From Thiobacillus sp. UBA3361 (lineage in GTDB: Bacteria > Pseudomonadota > Gammaproteobacteria > Burkholderiales > Thiobacillaceae): 64,000 bases of DNA. The translations under genes were made by a program, and so were the position numbers. The number at the start of each line of letters is the position of its first letter. Within the stretch, counting starts at the first letter, position 1. Shown here one piece after another: positions 47,646-55,868 of the stretch. Below the pieces are notes generated by a model that saw nothing but the letters and a program-made list of their open reading frames with translations, had not been told where the DNA came from and searched no databases. The stretch lies in NCBI GenBank assembly GCA_002360535.1, contig DEQR01000062.1:1-64000 (forward strand). Direction: 5' to 3'.

Positions 47646-47698
47646 CGTAGTCTGGCTCCGTGGCGCGCAGCTTCTGGCTCACGTAGTCTGGCTCCGTG
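47646..47698 (+). promoter_or_regulatory. 17-bp direct repeats before the Xre controller gene
   Basis: CGTAGTCTGGCTCCGTG occurs twice, at 47646-47662 and 47682-47698, 36 bp apart start to start. The second copy ends in the GTG proposed as the start of the controller gene. C-protein genes of restriction systems are commonly autoregulated through repeated boxes and can be leaderless; this role is inferred from position. Confidence 0.5.
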
Positions 47699-47914
47699 AT
47701 CAGTACAGAACTCGGCCTTCAGATCGCCTCCCTGCGCAAGGCGCGCGGTCTCACCCAAGAGCAACTCGCCACGGCCGCAGGCTACTCCGTGGAATTCATC
47801 AGTCTGGTGGAGCGTGGCATCAATGCCCCTTCGATAGCCGGCTGCGAGCGTATCGCCCAGGCTCTGGGCGTCCCCATTCGGCAGTTGTTCGATTTCAGCA
47901 ACGAGGCGGGTTGA
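47696..47914 (+). CDS. Xre-family controller (C-protein-like) of the restriction system
   Basis: A 72-residue single helix-turn-helix protein: LRKARGLTQEQLATAAGYSVEFISLVERGINAPS pattern (shown in parts: LTQEQLATAAGYS, EFISLVERG). Size and sequence fit C proteins that delay endonuclease expression after entry into a new host. The start is GTG at 47696, which overlaps the second 17-bp repeat. The endonuclease gene starts 7 bp downstream on the same strand, so the two form an operon. Confidence 0.8.
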   Translation: MISTELGLQIASLRKARGLTQEQLATAAGYSVEFISLVERGINAPSIAGCERIAQALGVPIRQLFDFSNEAG

Positions 47915-47921
47915 GCGCCGG

Positions 47922-48755
47922 ATGAACGCCTATTCACGCCGCATCCGCGAACTGCTCGCCAGCGTTTCACCAGAATTGATCGGAGAACGGCCTGCAGCAC
48001 CGCCGCCGATACGCGTCCCCACCCAGGCCTTTTCGGATTTCCTGATCAACCGGGAGATGGGTGACTGGGCAGAGGGTCTGGTTCTCCGGGCCATCGAGCG
48101 CAGCGGCCTGGGGCTTAGTGCCGTGCCCTATGGCAGGACCGAAAACCTGGTGGCGGGCGAGCCCGGTTTTCGTGATTACTACCTGGCCTATCGGGCCGAG
48201 TTGTATTCCCTCGGTAAGCGTCCCGATCTGCTGGTCTATCGTGGGCCACCCCCGGATTTCGGTGAAAGGAACGGGGAAGCCCTCATTCCCTTGGCCAGCC
48301 GAGCCCTCGCCGGCGTGGAAGTGCGGTCCAGCCAGCAATCTCTGAACGGCACGCGCCCCCCGTCGGAATTGAGCTTCACCCCCAAGGTGGAAGACATCTG
48401 GAACGTGGCCCGCTGGATCGAAAGACACGGCGTTCCGCATTATTACGTTCAGGTGCTGTTCGGCGCGGTTTATGGCATTTCTTTCGAGGCGATCCTGGAA
48501 CACTTGGCCATGGGACCGAAAGAAGGTGGTTTCACCGTGGACAAACAGCCGAAGAACCAATTCAAGTCGACCATCTATCTGCCCCTGGATAAGGGCACCT
48601 GCCTGACAACGGCCTTCGGGTGGCCTAAGTTGGCTGCCTTCAGCAGGCAACTGGCCTCTGGTCGGATGCTGTTCGGAGTTCGTTTCTCAGGCGGAGAGGC
48701 GGTTTTCGATGCCTGCACCCTCTCGGGCCTGATCCGTCTCGACGGTACGGAATAA
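47922..48755 (+). CDS. Type II restriction endonuclease, AccI-like
   Basis: A 277-residue protein. Likely nuclease residues are the GDWAEGLVLRAI helix (Glu51), RPDLLVY (Asp102) and GVEVRSSQQS (Glu133-x-Arg135), a variant of the PD-(D/E)XK site. From memory it resembles the AccI family (recognition GT^MKAC), but I cannot run a search, so specificity is unproven. It follows the controller gene by 7 bp and its 3' end overlaps the convergent methylase gene by 69 bp. Confidence 0.65.
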   Translation: MNAYSRRIRELLASVSPELIGERPAAPPPIRVPTQAFSDFLINREMGDWAEGLVLRAIERSGLGLSAVPYGRTENLVAGEPGFRDYYLAYRAELYSLGKRPDLLVYRGPPPDFGERNGEALIPLASRALAGVEVRSSQQSLNGTRPPSELSFTPKVEDIWNVARWIERHGVPHYYVQVLFGAVYGISFEAILEHLAMGPKEGGFTVDKQPKNQFKSTIYLPLDKGTCLTTAFGWPKLAAFSRQLASGRMLFGVRFSGGEAVFDACTLSGLIRLDGTE

Positions 48756-50363
48756 GCCGGCCGCCAAGTCGTCGATGCTCATTCGACAGGCAGCCGGGCC
48801 TGCTTCGCAGGCTGGGCGCAGATGTTCCATCAGACCGCCCACATCCACACGTTCCGCTAAGGCACCGAAGTCCGGACAGGGCAGAGCCTCGACGTCGCTG
48901 GGCTCTAGCTTGAGCAGCCCGTCCCCGTAAAAGCGGTTAACCCGAAAATAGGCTTTACGGCCCGCGCTGCTGTTGAGGTAGAGCCAGGCGAGCAATGCGA
49001 TGCGCTCATCCTCCTTCAGCGGATAGAGGCCGTGGTAACAGGTGAGATTGCGCCAACCCGCCTGGTTGAGGATGAAGCGCGTCGCGCCTCTGGAGAAGAC
49101 ACCCACCCAAATGGCCGCCGGGAGCCGTCCTTCCGGCAGGTACCACACCGGCCGATGGCTGGGCAGGTGACGGCCCGGGATACCCTGTCGGTCACCCCAT
49201 TCCAGGTAGGCACTGAGGGATCGATCCAGTTCCCGTGGGTTCAGCAATCGGCAGCGTTTATCGCGGGCCGCCAAACGGTTGGCCTCTTGTTGCCCGAAGA
49301 TCAAACCTTCCACATCCGAAGCGCGGCACACGCAAGGGTCGAAATGTCTTTCCGACAGGCCGTGCGCCTCGATTTCCGAAGGGGGAAGACAGAAATAGGC
49401 GTTGGCTCCCGTGGCGATACCGCGCATACAGCGGAAGAAATCGCCAAGCCGGTGCGAGTGAAGGTAAGGATCTATTTCATCCTCATAACCATCGGAGCAC
49501 AGTCGGTTGAGCCACTTTTCCTCGGGAGGCCAGCTGGCGATGTCCGTCCAGGAAGACTGACAATCTCCCCGGAGCAATGCATCCACGAAAGCGGGCAGAT
49601 CGTTCTCGCTTTCGAGAACCGCCGCCGGCCATCGGTGCTCCTCACCGCGTCGCTTGTCGAGGAACAGAATGCAGGAGGTGGTCAACGCATCCGGGAAGAC
49701 ATTCCTCGCCGGGTCAAACACTGCCATCCCGGCCACGTTCATGACATCACGCAAATAAGTTTTGAACGGCACACCGAAATTCGCGTTCATCCATTCGGCA
49801 GGGAAGATGACCGCTGCCCGTCCACCCGGACGGAGGTCTGCCCAGACCTTGAGTAGGAACGGGACATAGAGGTTGCTCAATCGATCCAGGCGCAGACCGA
49901 AGCGACTATCCAGTGCACGCCATTCCTGTTCCGTAAGGCCGATGTGGTGGGCCTTCACATAGGGGGGGTTGGCGATGATGGCGTCCGCTTGTGGGCAGGC
50001 CAAATGGAGGTAATCCCCTGCAATAAGCCGTGTACCCGCCGGCGCCAGACCTTTGGCCTCATCCAGGGTTTCCTTGTCCAGTTCGATGCCCAGCAGATCG
50101 GCGGCCGGGCAGAGTGCGTGGCATGCCTGAAGCAACCCCCCTAGCCCGGCGGCTGGATCGAGAATAGCCCGGGGGTTCATGGATGTCACCCATCGGGCCA
50201 TCTGTCTTGCCACCGCCACGGGGGTAAAGACTTGGCCGAGGGCCTTGTCCTGTTTGCCTGCACGGGATAAGCCGGAGACGCCTGACTTGCCCGTGGCGAT
50301 GACCTCGTCGGACGGGAGGGAGACCCCAAATGGGAATGAAGCCTGGCTGGGGTATGGATTCAT
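48687..50363 (-). CDS. Type II N6-adenine DNA methyltransferase
   Basis: A 558-residue methylase-plus-recognition protein. The AdoMet-binding motif DPAAGLGG is at 69-76, the catalytic NPPY at 132-135 and GQVFTP at 43-48, the order of gamma-class Eco57I/TaqI-like adenine methylases. The C-terminal 300 residues form a target-recognition domain. It protects host DNA from the adjacent endonuclease. ATG at 50363 is used; the open frame to 50675 crosses the trpD end and is not coding. Confidence 0.88.
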   Translation of the reverse strand: MNPYPSQASFPFGVSLPSDEVIATGKSGVSGLSRAGKQDKALGQVFTPVAVARQMARWVTSMNPRAILDPAAGLGGLLQACHALCPAADLLGIELDKETLDEAKGLAPAGTRLIAGDYLHLACPQADAIIANPPYVKAHHIGLTEQEWRALDSRFGLRLDRLSNLYVPFLLKVWADLRPGGRAAVIFPAEWMNANFGVPFKTYLRDVMNVAGMAVFDPARNVFPDALTTSCILFLDKRRGEEHRWPAAVLESENDLPAFVDALLRGDCQSSWTDIASWPPEEKWLNRLCSDGYEDEIDPYLHSHRLGDFFRCMRGIATGANAYFCLPPSEIEAHGLSERHFDPCVCRASDVEGLIFGQQEANRLAARDKRCRLLNPRELDRSLSAYLEWGDRQGIPGRHLPSHRPVWYLPEGRLPAAIWVGVFSRGATRFILNQAGWRNLTCYHGLYPLKEDERIALLAWLYLNSSAGRKAYFRVNRFYGDGLLKLEPSDVEALPCPDFGALAERVDVGGLMEHLRPACEAGPAACRMSIDDLAAGLFRTVETDQAREGAGIENRLSA

Positions 50364-50538
50364 GAATGCACCATAAACGTAGCTCAACTCCGGGTCAACC
50401 GGCCCTGAAGCAGACCACCATCCCAGTACTGTCTCGGGTCGGGAGGAGCGTTCAACAGGGCCGGGAGTTCCTTGGGCCTGAGGAGCGCCAAGGTTTCCAG
50501 TTCGCGCACCGGGGCACGCTGCCCGGAACTGCAAGCCT

Positions 50539-51549
50539 TCAGGCGAAGTCGATGAGAGCCTGGAGTTTTGACTTGGCGGCGCCGGAGTCAATGGCCTGGT
50601 GGGCTTTGTCGATGCCGTGCGCCAGGCTGTCCGCCAGGCCGGCCACATAGATCGCCGCGCCGGCGTTGAGGGCAACGATGTCGCGCTCCGCCTCGCCCTC
50701 CCCCGTCAGCGCGGCCATGAGGCGGGCCGTGGCCCGGTCCATGTCGTCTACCGCCAGATGTGCGGAGGGGCAATGGCACAGCCCGAAATCCTGGGGCTGG
50801 ACGGCGTACTCGGTGACCCGGCCGTCCTTCAGCTCGGCCACGAAGCTCACGCCATCCAGGGACAACTCATCCAGGCCGTCCGCGGCATGCACCACCATGA
50901 CGTGGCGGCTGCCCAGCTCGCCCAGCACCTCGGCCATGGGCCGGACGAATTCGCGGCTGAACACGCCCAGCACCTGGTTCGGGGCGCCGGCCGGGTTGGT
51001 CATCGGCCCGAGCAGGTTGAACAGGGTGCGCACGCCCAGTTCCTTGCGTACCGGCGCGGCGTGCTTCATGGCACTGTGGTGGTTGGGCGCGAACATGAAG
51101 CCGACGCCGATATCGCGCACCGCTTGGGCGACCTTTTCCGGTGGCAGATTGACGTTCACCCCCAACGCCTCCAGCACGTCGGCGCTGCCGGACTTGGAGG
51201 ACACCGAGCGTCCCCCGTGCTTGGCCACCCGCGCCCCGGCGGCGGCGGCCACGAAGGCGGCGGCCGTGGAGATGTTGAAGGTGTGCGCGCCGTCGCCGCC
51301 GGTGCCGCAGGTATCGACCAGGTGCTCGACGCCTTGCAGCGGCACCTTCGTCGATAACTCGCGCATCACCGTGGCGGCGGCGGCCAATTCGGTCACCGTC
51401 TCCCCCTTGCAGCGCAGGGCGACGATGGCGCCGGCGATCTGCGCCGGGGTGAGCACCCCGGTCATCACCGCGCGCATCAGGTCGAGCATTTCCTCGCGGC
51501 CCAGGTCCGCGCGGCCGATCAGTTTGTTGAGGGTGGCGGAATAGTTCAT
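50539..51549 (-). CDS. trpD: Anthranilate phosphoribosyltransferase
   Basis: A 336-residue enzyme of tryptophan synthesis joining anthranilate and PRPP. Signatures are DTCGTGGDGAHTFNIST (PRPP site), AKHGGRSVSSKSGSADVLEALG and PVRKELGVRTLFNLLGPMTNP. Its start overlaps the trpG stop by 4 bp. trpC, which usually follows, is absent: the methylase gene of the restriction system lies 175 bp downstream instead. Confidence 0.96.
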   Translation of the reverse strand: MNYSATLNKLIGRADLGREEMLDLMRAVMTGVLTPAQIAGAIVALRCKGETVTELAAAATVMRELSTKVPLQGVEHLVDTCGTGGDGAHTFNISTAAAFVAAAAGARVAKHGGRSVSSKSGSADVLEALGVNVNLPPEKVAQAVRDIGVGFMFAPNHHSAMKHAAPVRKELGVRTLFNLLGPMTNPAGAPNQVLGVFSREFVRPMAEVLGELGSRHVMVVHAADGLDELSLDGVSFVAELKDGRVTEYAVQPQDFGLCHCPSAHLAVDDMDRATARLMAALTGEGEAERDIVALNAGAAIYVAGLADSLAHGIDKAHQAIDSGAAKSKLQALIDFA

Positions 51550-52115
51550 CGCTGCTCCGTCAGGAAGTTCTTCAGCAGGGCATGGCCGTGCTCGGTGAGG
51601 ATGGATTCGGGGTGGAACTGCACACCCTCCACCGCCAGGGACTTGTGTCGTACCCCCATGATCTCCCCGTCAGCGGTCCAGGCGGTGATCTCCAGGCAAT
51701 CCGGCAGGCTCTCCCGCTCGATGACCAGCGAGTGGTAGCGGGTGGCGGTGAACGGGTTGGGCAGCCCCCGGAACACGCCCTTGTCGGCATGGCGGATGGG
51801 GGAGGTCTTGCCGTGCATCAGCTCTTTGGCGTGGATGATCCTGCCGCCGAAGGCCTGGCCGATGCTCTGGTGGCCGAGGCAGACGCCCAGGATGGGGATG
51901 CGCCCGGCGAAGGTCCGGATCACCGGCACCGACACCCCTGCCTCGGTGGGCGTGCAGGGGCCGGGGGAGATGACGATGTGGTCCGGCTTGAGGGAGTCGA
52001 TGGCCTCCAGGTCGATCTCGTCGTTGCGATGCACGCGCACGTCCTCGCCCAACTCACCGAAGTACTGCACCAGGTTGAAGGTGAATGAATCGTAGTTGTC
52101 GATCATCAAGAGCAT
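51546..52115 (-). CDS. trpG: Anthranilate synthase glutamine amidotransferase subunit
   Basis: A 189-residue class I amidotransferase: MIDNYDSFTFNLVQYF at the start, the nucleophile Cys in GVCLGHQSIGQAFGG, and the His-Glu pair in VQFHPESILTEHG. It supplies ammonia to TrpE or PabB. It is coupled to trpD (ATGA). trpE, expected just upstream, is not there; a divergent defence island begins within 344 bp. Confidence 0.96.
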   Translation of the reverse strand: MLLMIDNYDSFTFNLVQYFGELGEDVRVHRNDEIDLEAIDSLKPDHIVISPGPCTPTEAGVSVPVIRTFAGRIPILGVCLGHQSIGQAFGGRIIHAKELMHGKTSPIRHADKGVFRGLPNPFTATRYHSLVIERESLPDCLEITAWTADGEIMGVRHKSLAVEGVQFHPESILTEHGHALLKNFLTEQR

Positions 52116-52458
52116 AAAACATGTATCCTATTGATAAACATCATGTTTGTCTCGATGATGTTTCAATGTTGCCCACATTGTTGCCCACTTTTTGTGTTGC
52201 AAGAGGAGCATACCTAGGCTTGGCTTATCATCGTACCAAAGAGCCAAGCACTGGGGGACCGGCAGATAGCGGTCCGGCAGGCCGATCAAGCCAAAGAGAC
52301 TCATTCACAACATCTAGTGTGAATCAATCTCTGAACTCGGCTGGCGCGATTCTTGCGTCGTATAATCTTCAAAACTAAGCGTGGCAAGTTCTTTGTCTTC
52401 TTTATGGGCATTTTGAGATGTCCACTTGTTTACGCAATAAAGGAAGGGACAGTTTCTG
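52116..52458. other. 343-bp divergent region at the left edge of the defence island
   Basis: No gene is believed here. It contains a tandem pair TTGTTGCCCAC-like (TTGCCCAC at about 52168 and 52180), a hairpin GGACCG-n8-CGGTCC near 52257-52276 without a T-run, and TATAAT at 52361-52366 as a possible -10 box of the island operon. The abrupt drop in GC starts here and makes it the likely insertion boundary. Confidence 0.45.
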
Positions 52459-54348
52459 ATGACAGATTCCGCTGTTGGGCAAGCTTCCGTGATCCCGCCT
52501 TCGAGCTCTTGGGTGCGTTTTCTGCGCACCTACGGCCCGACCCCCAACAACCTCAGCCTCTTCGATGAATATGTCTCTGCGGCTCTGGCCAAAGCGAAAG
52601 TAAGTCCAATTCGTCTTCATAGCCCTCAGCTTCCGAAGATCATCGAAAGGGTCCGCTCAGGGATTTCTGGATCGATATTGATCGCGGGCACCGCTGGAGA
52701 CGGCAAGACATATCACTGCCGCAGCCTATGGACAGAGCTTGGAGGCGATGGATGCGATTGGGCTGGTCCGGACCTAATCAAGCGACTTTCCCTTGAGGAT
52801 GGGCGCGTTGCGACCTTCGTCAAAGACCTAAGCGAGCTTGGTGACGATCAAGGCGACGAGGTCCTTGAGCTTCTGGAGCGCTCTGTTCTTGGGGAAGAGG
52901 ATCGGGAGTTTCTCGTCCTGGCGGCAAACCACGGACAAATACTCGAGCGGCTACGATCTCTTGGGCTCCGCCAAGGCCGATCCCACCCGCTGCGCAAGCC
53001 AGTCCAAGACGCCTTCCTCCAAACCGGACCCGGTCACGATCGCCTTGCGGTGTTCGATTTGAGCAAGACAGCCCATCGGCACTCCCTAGAGGAATCGCTT
53101 GATGCCGTCGCTCGACACCCCGCATGGTCGAACTGCGCCGGATGTTCGTTGGATTTGGATGGGCGAGTTTGCCCCATCGCCGAAAACAGGCGAAGGCTTC
53201 TGGGCGAAGGAGACGGCCGCCTTTTGGCAAAACGCCTTGGAGACCTTGTGGAAATCGCTCGGCATAACGGAGCGCATCTTCCGGTTCGGGATCTCCTTGC
53301 CCTGGCCGCTAATATGATCCTTGGGCATCCGGCCGCCCGCGAGGGGCTCATGGCATGCGCAGATGTCGCAAAGCTTCAGCAGGCAGTGGACATAGAGCGA
53401 GGAAGCGTCTACTCGAATGTTTTCGGAGCGAACCTGCCTCGCCGACGGACGCTTTCCCGTCCGGTGTTCCGCGCGCTCACAGCCTTAGGCATCGGGGAAG
53501 AGACCTCGAACGCAGCCGATGGGCTCCTTGTCTACGGAGCGGATGACAGTAGGCTTCTCGAGCCATTCCAGCGGCTGGTCGCCTCTGATTCGATCTACGG
53601 AAGCACTCCTACTTACAGGGCCTCCCAAGAGCGCTATCTCGAGGGGGAGGAAGGGGCGAGGCTTGATGAGGGCGCAACAGACTTCCTGAAGCGCCTAGAG
53701 GCGCAGCGCCAGCGGCTGTTCTTTACCCTTCCCGACGGCGAAGCGGCCTTCCATTACTGGGAACTGACCGCATTCCGCTTTGCCGGAGAATACTTGGAAA
53801 CGATCACAGCCTTGACCGATCGTAGAGCCATCTCTGAGGCGGTTCGCGCGCGTTTGGCTCGGGGAATCAACCGCGTCATGTCAGGCTTGCTCCTCGAAAA
53901 TACGGACAAGGTCTTTGTGGCAAGCTCCGGAGGATTCACCCACTCGAAGATCAGTGTCCTCTGCGACACGGAGCTTCCCGCCCGCCGCGCTCCAGGAGGC
54001 TTAGGCATGGCTCTCAAACTCGACGAGATCACGGGGCAGCCAAGAATCGATATCGCAATCGCTCATGGGGCCAACGGCATTGTCTCCCTCGTCTTGACGC
54101 CCATCCGGTTTGAGTTCCTTTGCCGGGTAGCTGAGGGGTATCTCCCCGGCAGCTTCTCCAATGAGTGCCTGGAGGACCTTATGGCCTTCAAAGCTCGGTT
54201 GCTGCGCCAAGCCGAGCTTTCCAGAATGGCGATCGTGGAGGAGGAAGAGCCCCTCCCGGATGATGGGACTCTTACCCTTAACTTCATTGAGATTGAGCAC
54301 AATGGGCATGGATTCTCCAAGCCGATAGCGGTGAGGGTAGCCCAATGA
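52459..54348 (+). CDS. DptF-like P-loop ATPase of a restriction complex
   Basis: A 629-residue protein with Walker A GTAGDGKT at residues 77-84, an EFLVLAANHGQIL segment about 70 residues later, and a Cys cluster CAGC/CP at 226-238 (Cys226, 229, 238). This layout, with a CxxC...CPI motif before an N-terminal-third helix bundle, is what I recall for DptF of the phosphorothioation-dependent restriction complex. The ATG at 52459 has AAGGAAGGG upstream. It is the first gene of the operon, overlapping the next by 4 bp. There is no signal peptide or membrane segment. Without a search, another P-loop defence ATPase cannot be excluded. Confidence 0.6.
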   Translation: MTDSAVGQASVIPPSSSWVRFLRTYGPTPNNLSLFDEYVSAALAKAKVSPIRLHSPQLPKIIERVRSGISGSILIAGTAGDGKTYHCRSLWTELGGDGCDWAGPDLIKRLSLEDGRVATFVKDLSELGDDQGDEVLELLERSVLGEEDREFLVLAANHGQILERLRSLGLRQGRSHPLRKPVQDAFLQTGPGHDRLAVFDLSKTAHRHSLEESLDAVARHPAWSNCAGCSLDLDGRVCPIAENRRRLLGEGDGRLLAKRLGDLVEIARHNGAHLPVRDLLALAANMILGHPAAREGLMACADVAKLQQAVDIERGSVYSNVFGANLPRRRTLSRPVFRALTALGIGEETSNAADGLLVYGADDSRLLEPFQRLVASDSIYGSTPTYRASQERYLEGEEGARLDEGATDFLKRLEAQRQRLFFTLPDGEAAFHYWELTAFRFAGEYLETITALTDRRAISEAVRARLARGINRVMSGLLLENTDKVFVASSGGFTHSKISVLCDTELPARRAPGGLGMALKLDEITGQPRIDIAIAHGANGIVSLVLTPIRFEFLCRVAEGYLPGSFSNECLEDLMAFKARLLRQAELSRMAIVEEEEPLPDDGTLTLNFIEIEHNGHGFSKPIAVRVAQ

Positions 54349-55868
54349 GAGAGAGGATTGATGGCGTCGACTTCGCGGTCGATGAGCATATCTGGGGACA
54401 CCGGCTTTACGACGAGCAGCTTCCTCATCTGGCGGTTATGGAGTTTCTGGGGGTGCTCGCCTCCAACCGGGAAGCTCCGCTTGTCGAACGCGCGGGAGAA
54501 AAGGTTCGCTACCGGCCTCAGCGGCAGATTCGGTTGCGGTCTCTGCTGTTCAACAACCCTTATGTCCAAACCGTTCGGGATCGCCCCATCTCCGATAGCG
54601 ACAAGTGGAACCAATGGGAAGCCTTGTTTCTCGCCGATGCCACTGGCCATGGCGACAAGGACATCGCTTACCTGCGCGACACATTCCTAAGTTTCGATGA
54701 CTTCGCAAAAGCCGTGGAGCTCTTGCGATCCTCGGCGTTCGAGGCTCGAAGCAACAAGCGTTGGAGCTCAAAGTTCATCTTCCCGTTTGGCCCGGACGCT
54801 CTTTACGAAGACTTGCGGGTCGATGCGTCAGGAGCCTCGAATGACCGTCGTTTTTTCGCGAGGACGGGGGAAATCCTCTACCTGATGCTTTGCAGGGCGG
54901 CGAATGGGCCGGAGCTTGGGGAAAGGCTCGTTGAGCGTCTGTTCGTTTCCTCCGCCCCGCTCAATCGCCTCGCCAGAGCCATGCAAGGAGACGCCCAGTC
55001 GGCTCAGGATCCGAGGGATGTAGGTTATTTGCCGCGCGGGAGCCATCCTCGCTTTGATCGTCTCTGCGAAGATTGGCTGGCGATTCTTTCCCGCGACATG
55101 CCTGTCTATGATGCTTTGGAGCACCTGATCGCGAGTGCCGGGATCAACCTCCTGCTCTACTTTTTGGAATCCGCGAAATCTGAGTCGGGGGATACGGAGC
55201 CCGTCGAGATGGTCTGCGAGATCGTCTCGCGAGAGCGCAGCAAAGTTAGAGCCCTCTCGGGGGATTCCTATCAAGCGAATCAAGCGCTCTCATCCAGGGC
55301 GGTTCGAGCGTCGGTGGACAAATTTCTTCTTACCCCAGAGTGGGAGGCAGCGCTCAACTCATCCGATCCAAGCGGGCAATGCATGGCCGCTTTGAGGGAT
55401 CAATTCCAATGGCCGCCTTCCGAGTCCGACGATGAGCACGACTATAGCCAAATGATAGGGGCCGATATGGCGGCCCTCCTGGCGGAAAAGGCGCTCTCTA
55501 GGCATGAGCAGCATTTTGGGAAGATCCATGCCGCTTGGTCTCGCTCGATCGGGCTGAGCTCGAGAAGGCTCGCCCGGAGGACTCGCTACGCGCCCAATGA
55601 TCGATTGCTCAAGTCTTTGGTCATTGCCATGGTCGACGAGCGTATGCAGTTCGACGATTTTCTCCATGAGGCGAAGAGGCGCTATGGGCTTGTGATAGGA
55701 GATGCTGAGGGCAGCCACCTGATACGCGACGGAAAGATCGATCAAGAGGCGCTAAGCGACAACCGAGACAACCTCGAAAGCCGGCTGATGAGCCTTGGGT
55801 TGGTGCGGCGGCTCTCGGATTCCTGCTCGTTTGTGGAAAACCCATTCGCTTCGAGAGGTGAAAGCTGA
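54345..55868 (+). CDS. DptG-like middle protein of the restriction complex
   Basis: A 507-residue soluble, mostly helical protein with no recognisable catalytic motif (starts MRERIDGVDFAVDEHIWGHR). It is assigned as DptG-like only by its place between a DptF-like ATPase and a DptH-like FtsK protein, and by size. Overlaps with both neighbours (4 bp upstream, 1 bp as TGATG downstream) imply stoichiometric production and a complex. Function is otherwise unknown. Confidence 0.5.
   Translation: MRERIDGVDFAVDEHIWGHRLYDEQLPHLAVMEFLGVLASNREAPLVERAGEKVRYRPQRQIRLRSLLFNNPYVQTVRDRPISDSDKWNQWEALFLADATGHGDKDIAYLRDTFLSFDDFAKAVELLRSSAFEARSNKRWSSKFIFPFGPDALYEDLRVDASGASNDRRFFARTGEILYLMLCRAANGPELGERLVERLFVSSAPLNRLARAMQGDAQSAQDPRDVGYLPRGSHPRFDRLCEDWLAILSRDMPVYDALEHLIASAGINLLLYFLESAKSESGDTEPVEMVCEIVSRERSKVRALSGDSYQANQALSSRAVRASVDKFLLTPEWEAALNSSDPSGQCMAALRDQFQWPPSESDDEHDYSQMIGADMAALLAEKALSRHEQHFGKIHAAWSRSIGLSSRRLARRTRYAPNDRLLKSLVIAMVDERMQFDDFLHEAKRRYGLVIGDAEGSHLIRDGKIDQEALSDNRDNLESRLMSLGLVRRLSDSCSFVENPFASRGES

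Noticed and set aside
50364..50538. Possible trpC remnant downstream of trpD
   Set aside because: None of the three reverse-strand frames resembles the TrpC start or interior, so no remnant can be supported.
52257..52276. Hairpin GGACCG-n8-CGGTCC as a terminator
   Set aside because: Only six base pairs, with no T-run on either strand.
52121..52378. 85-codon plus-strand open frame before the Dpt-like operon
   Set aside because: No ribosome site; it overlaps the trpG leader and the hairpin at 52257-52276; the sequence is not protein-like.
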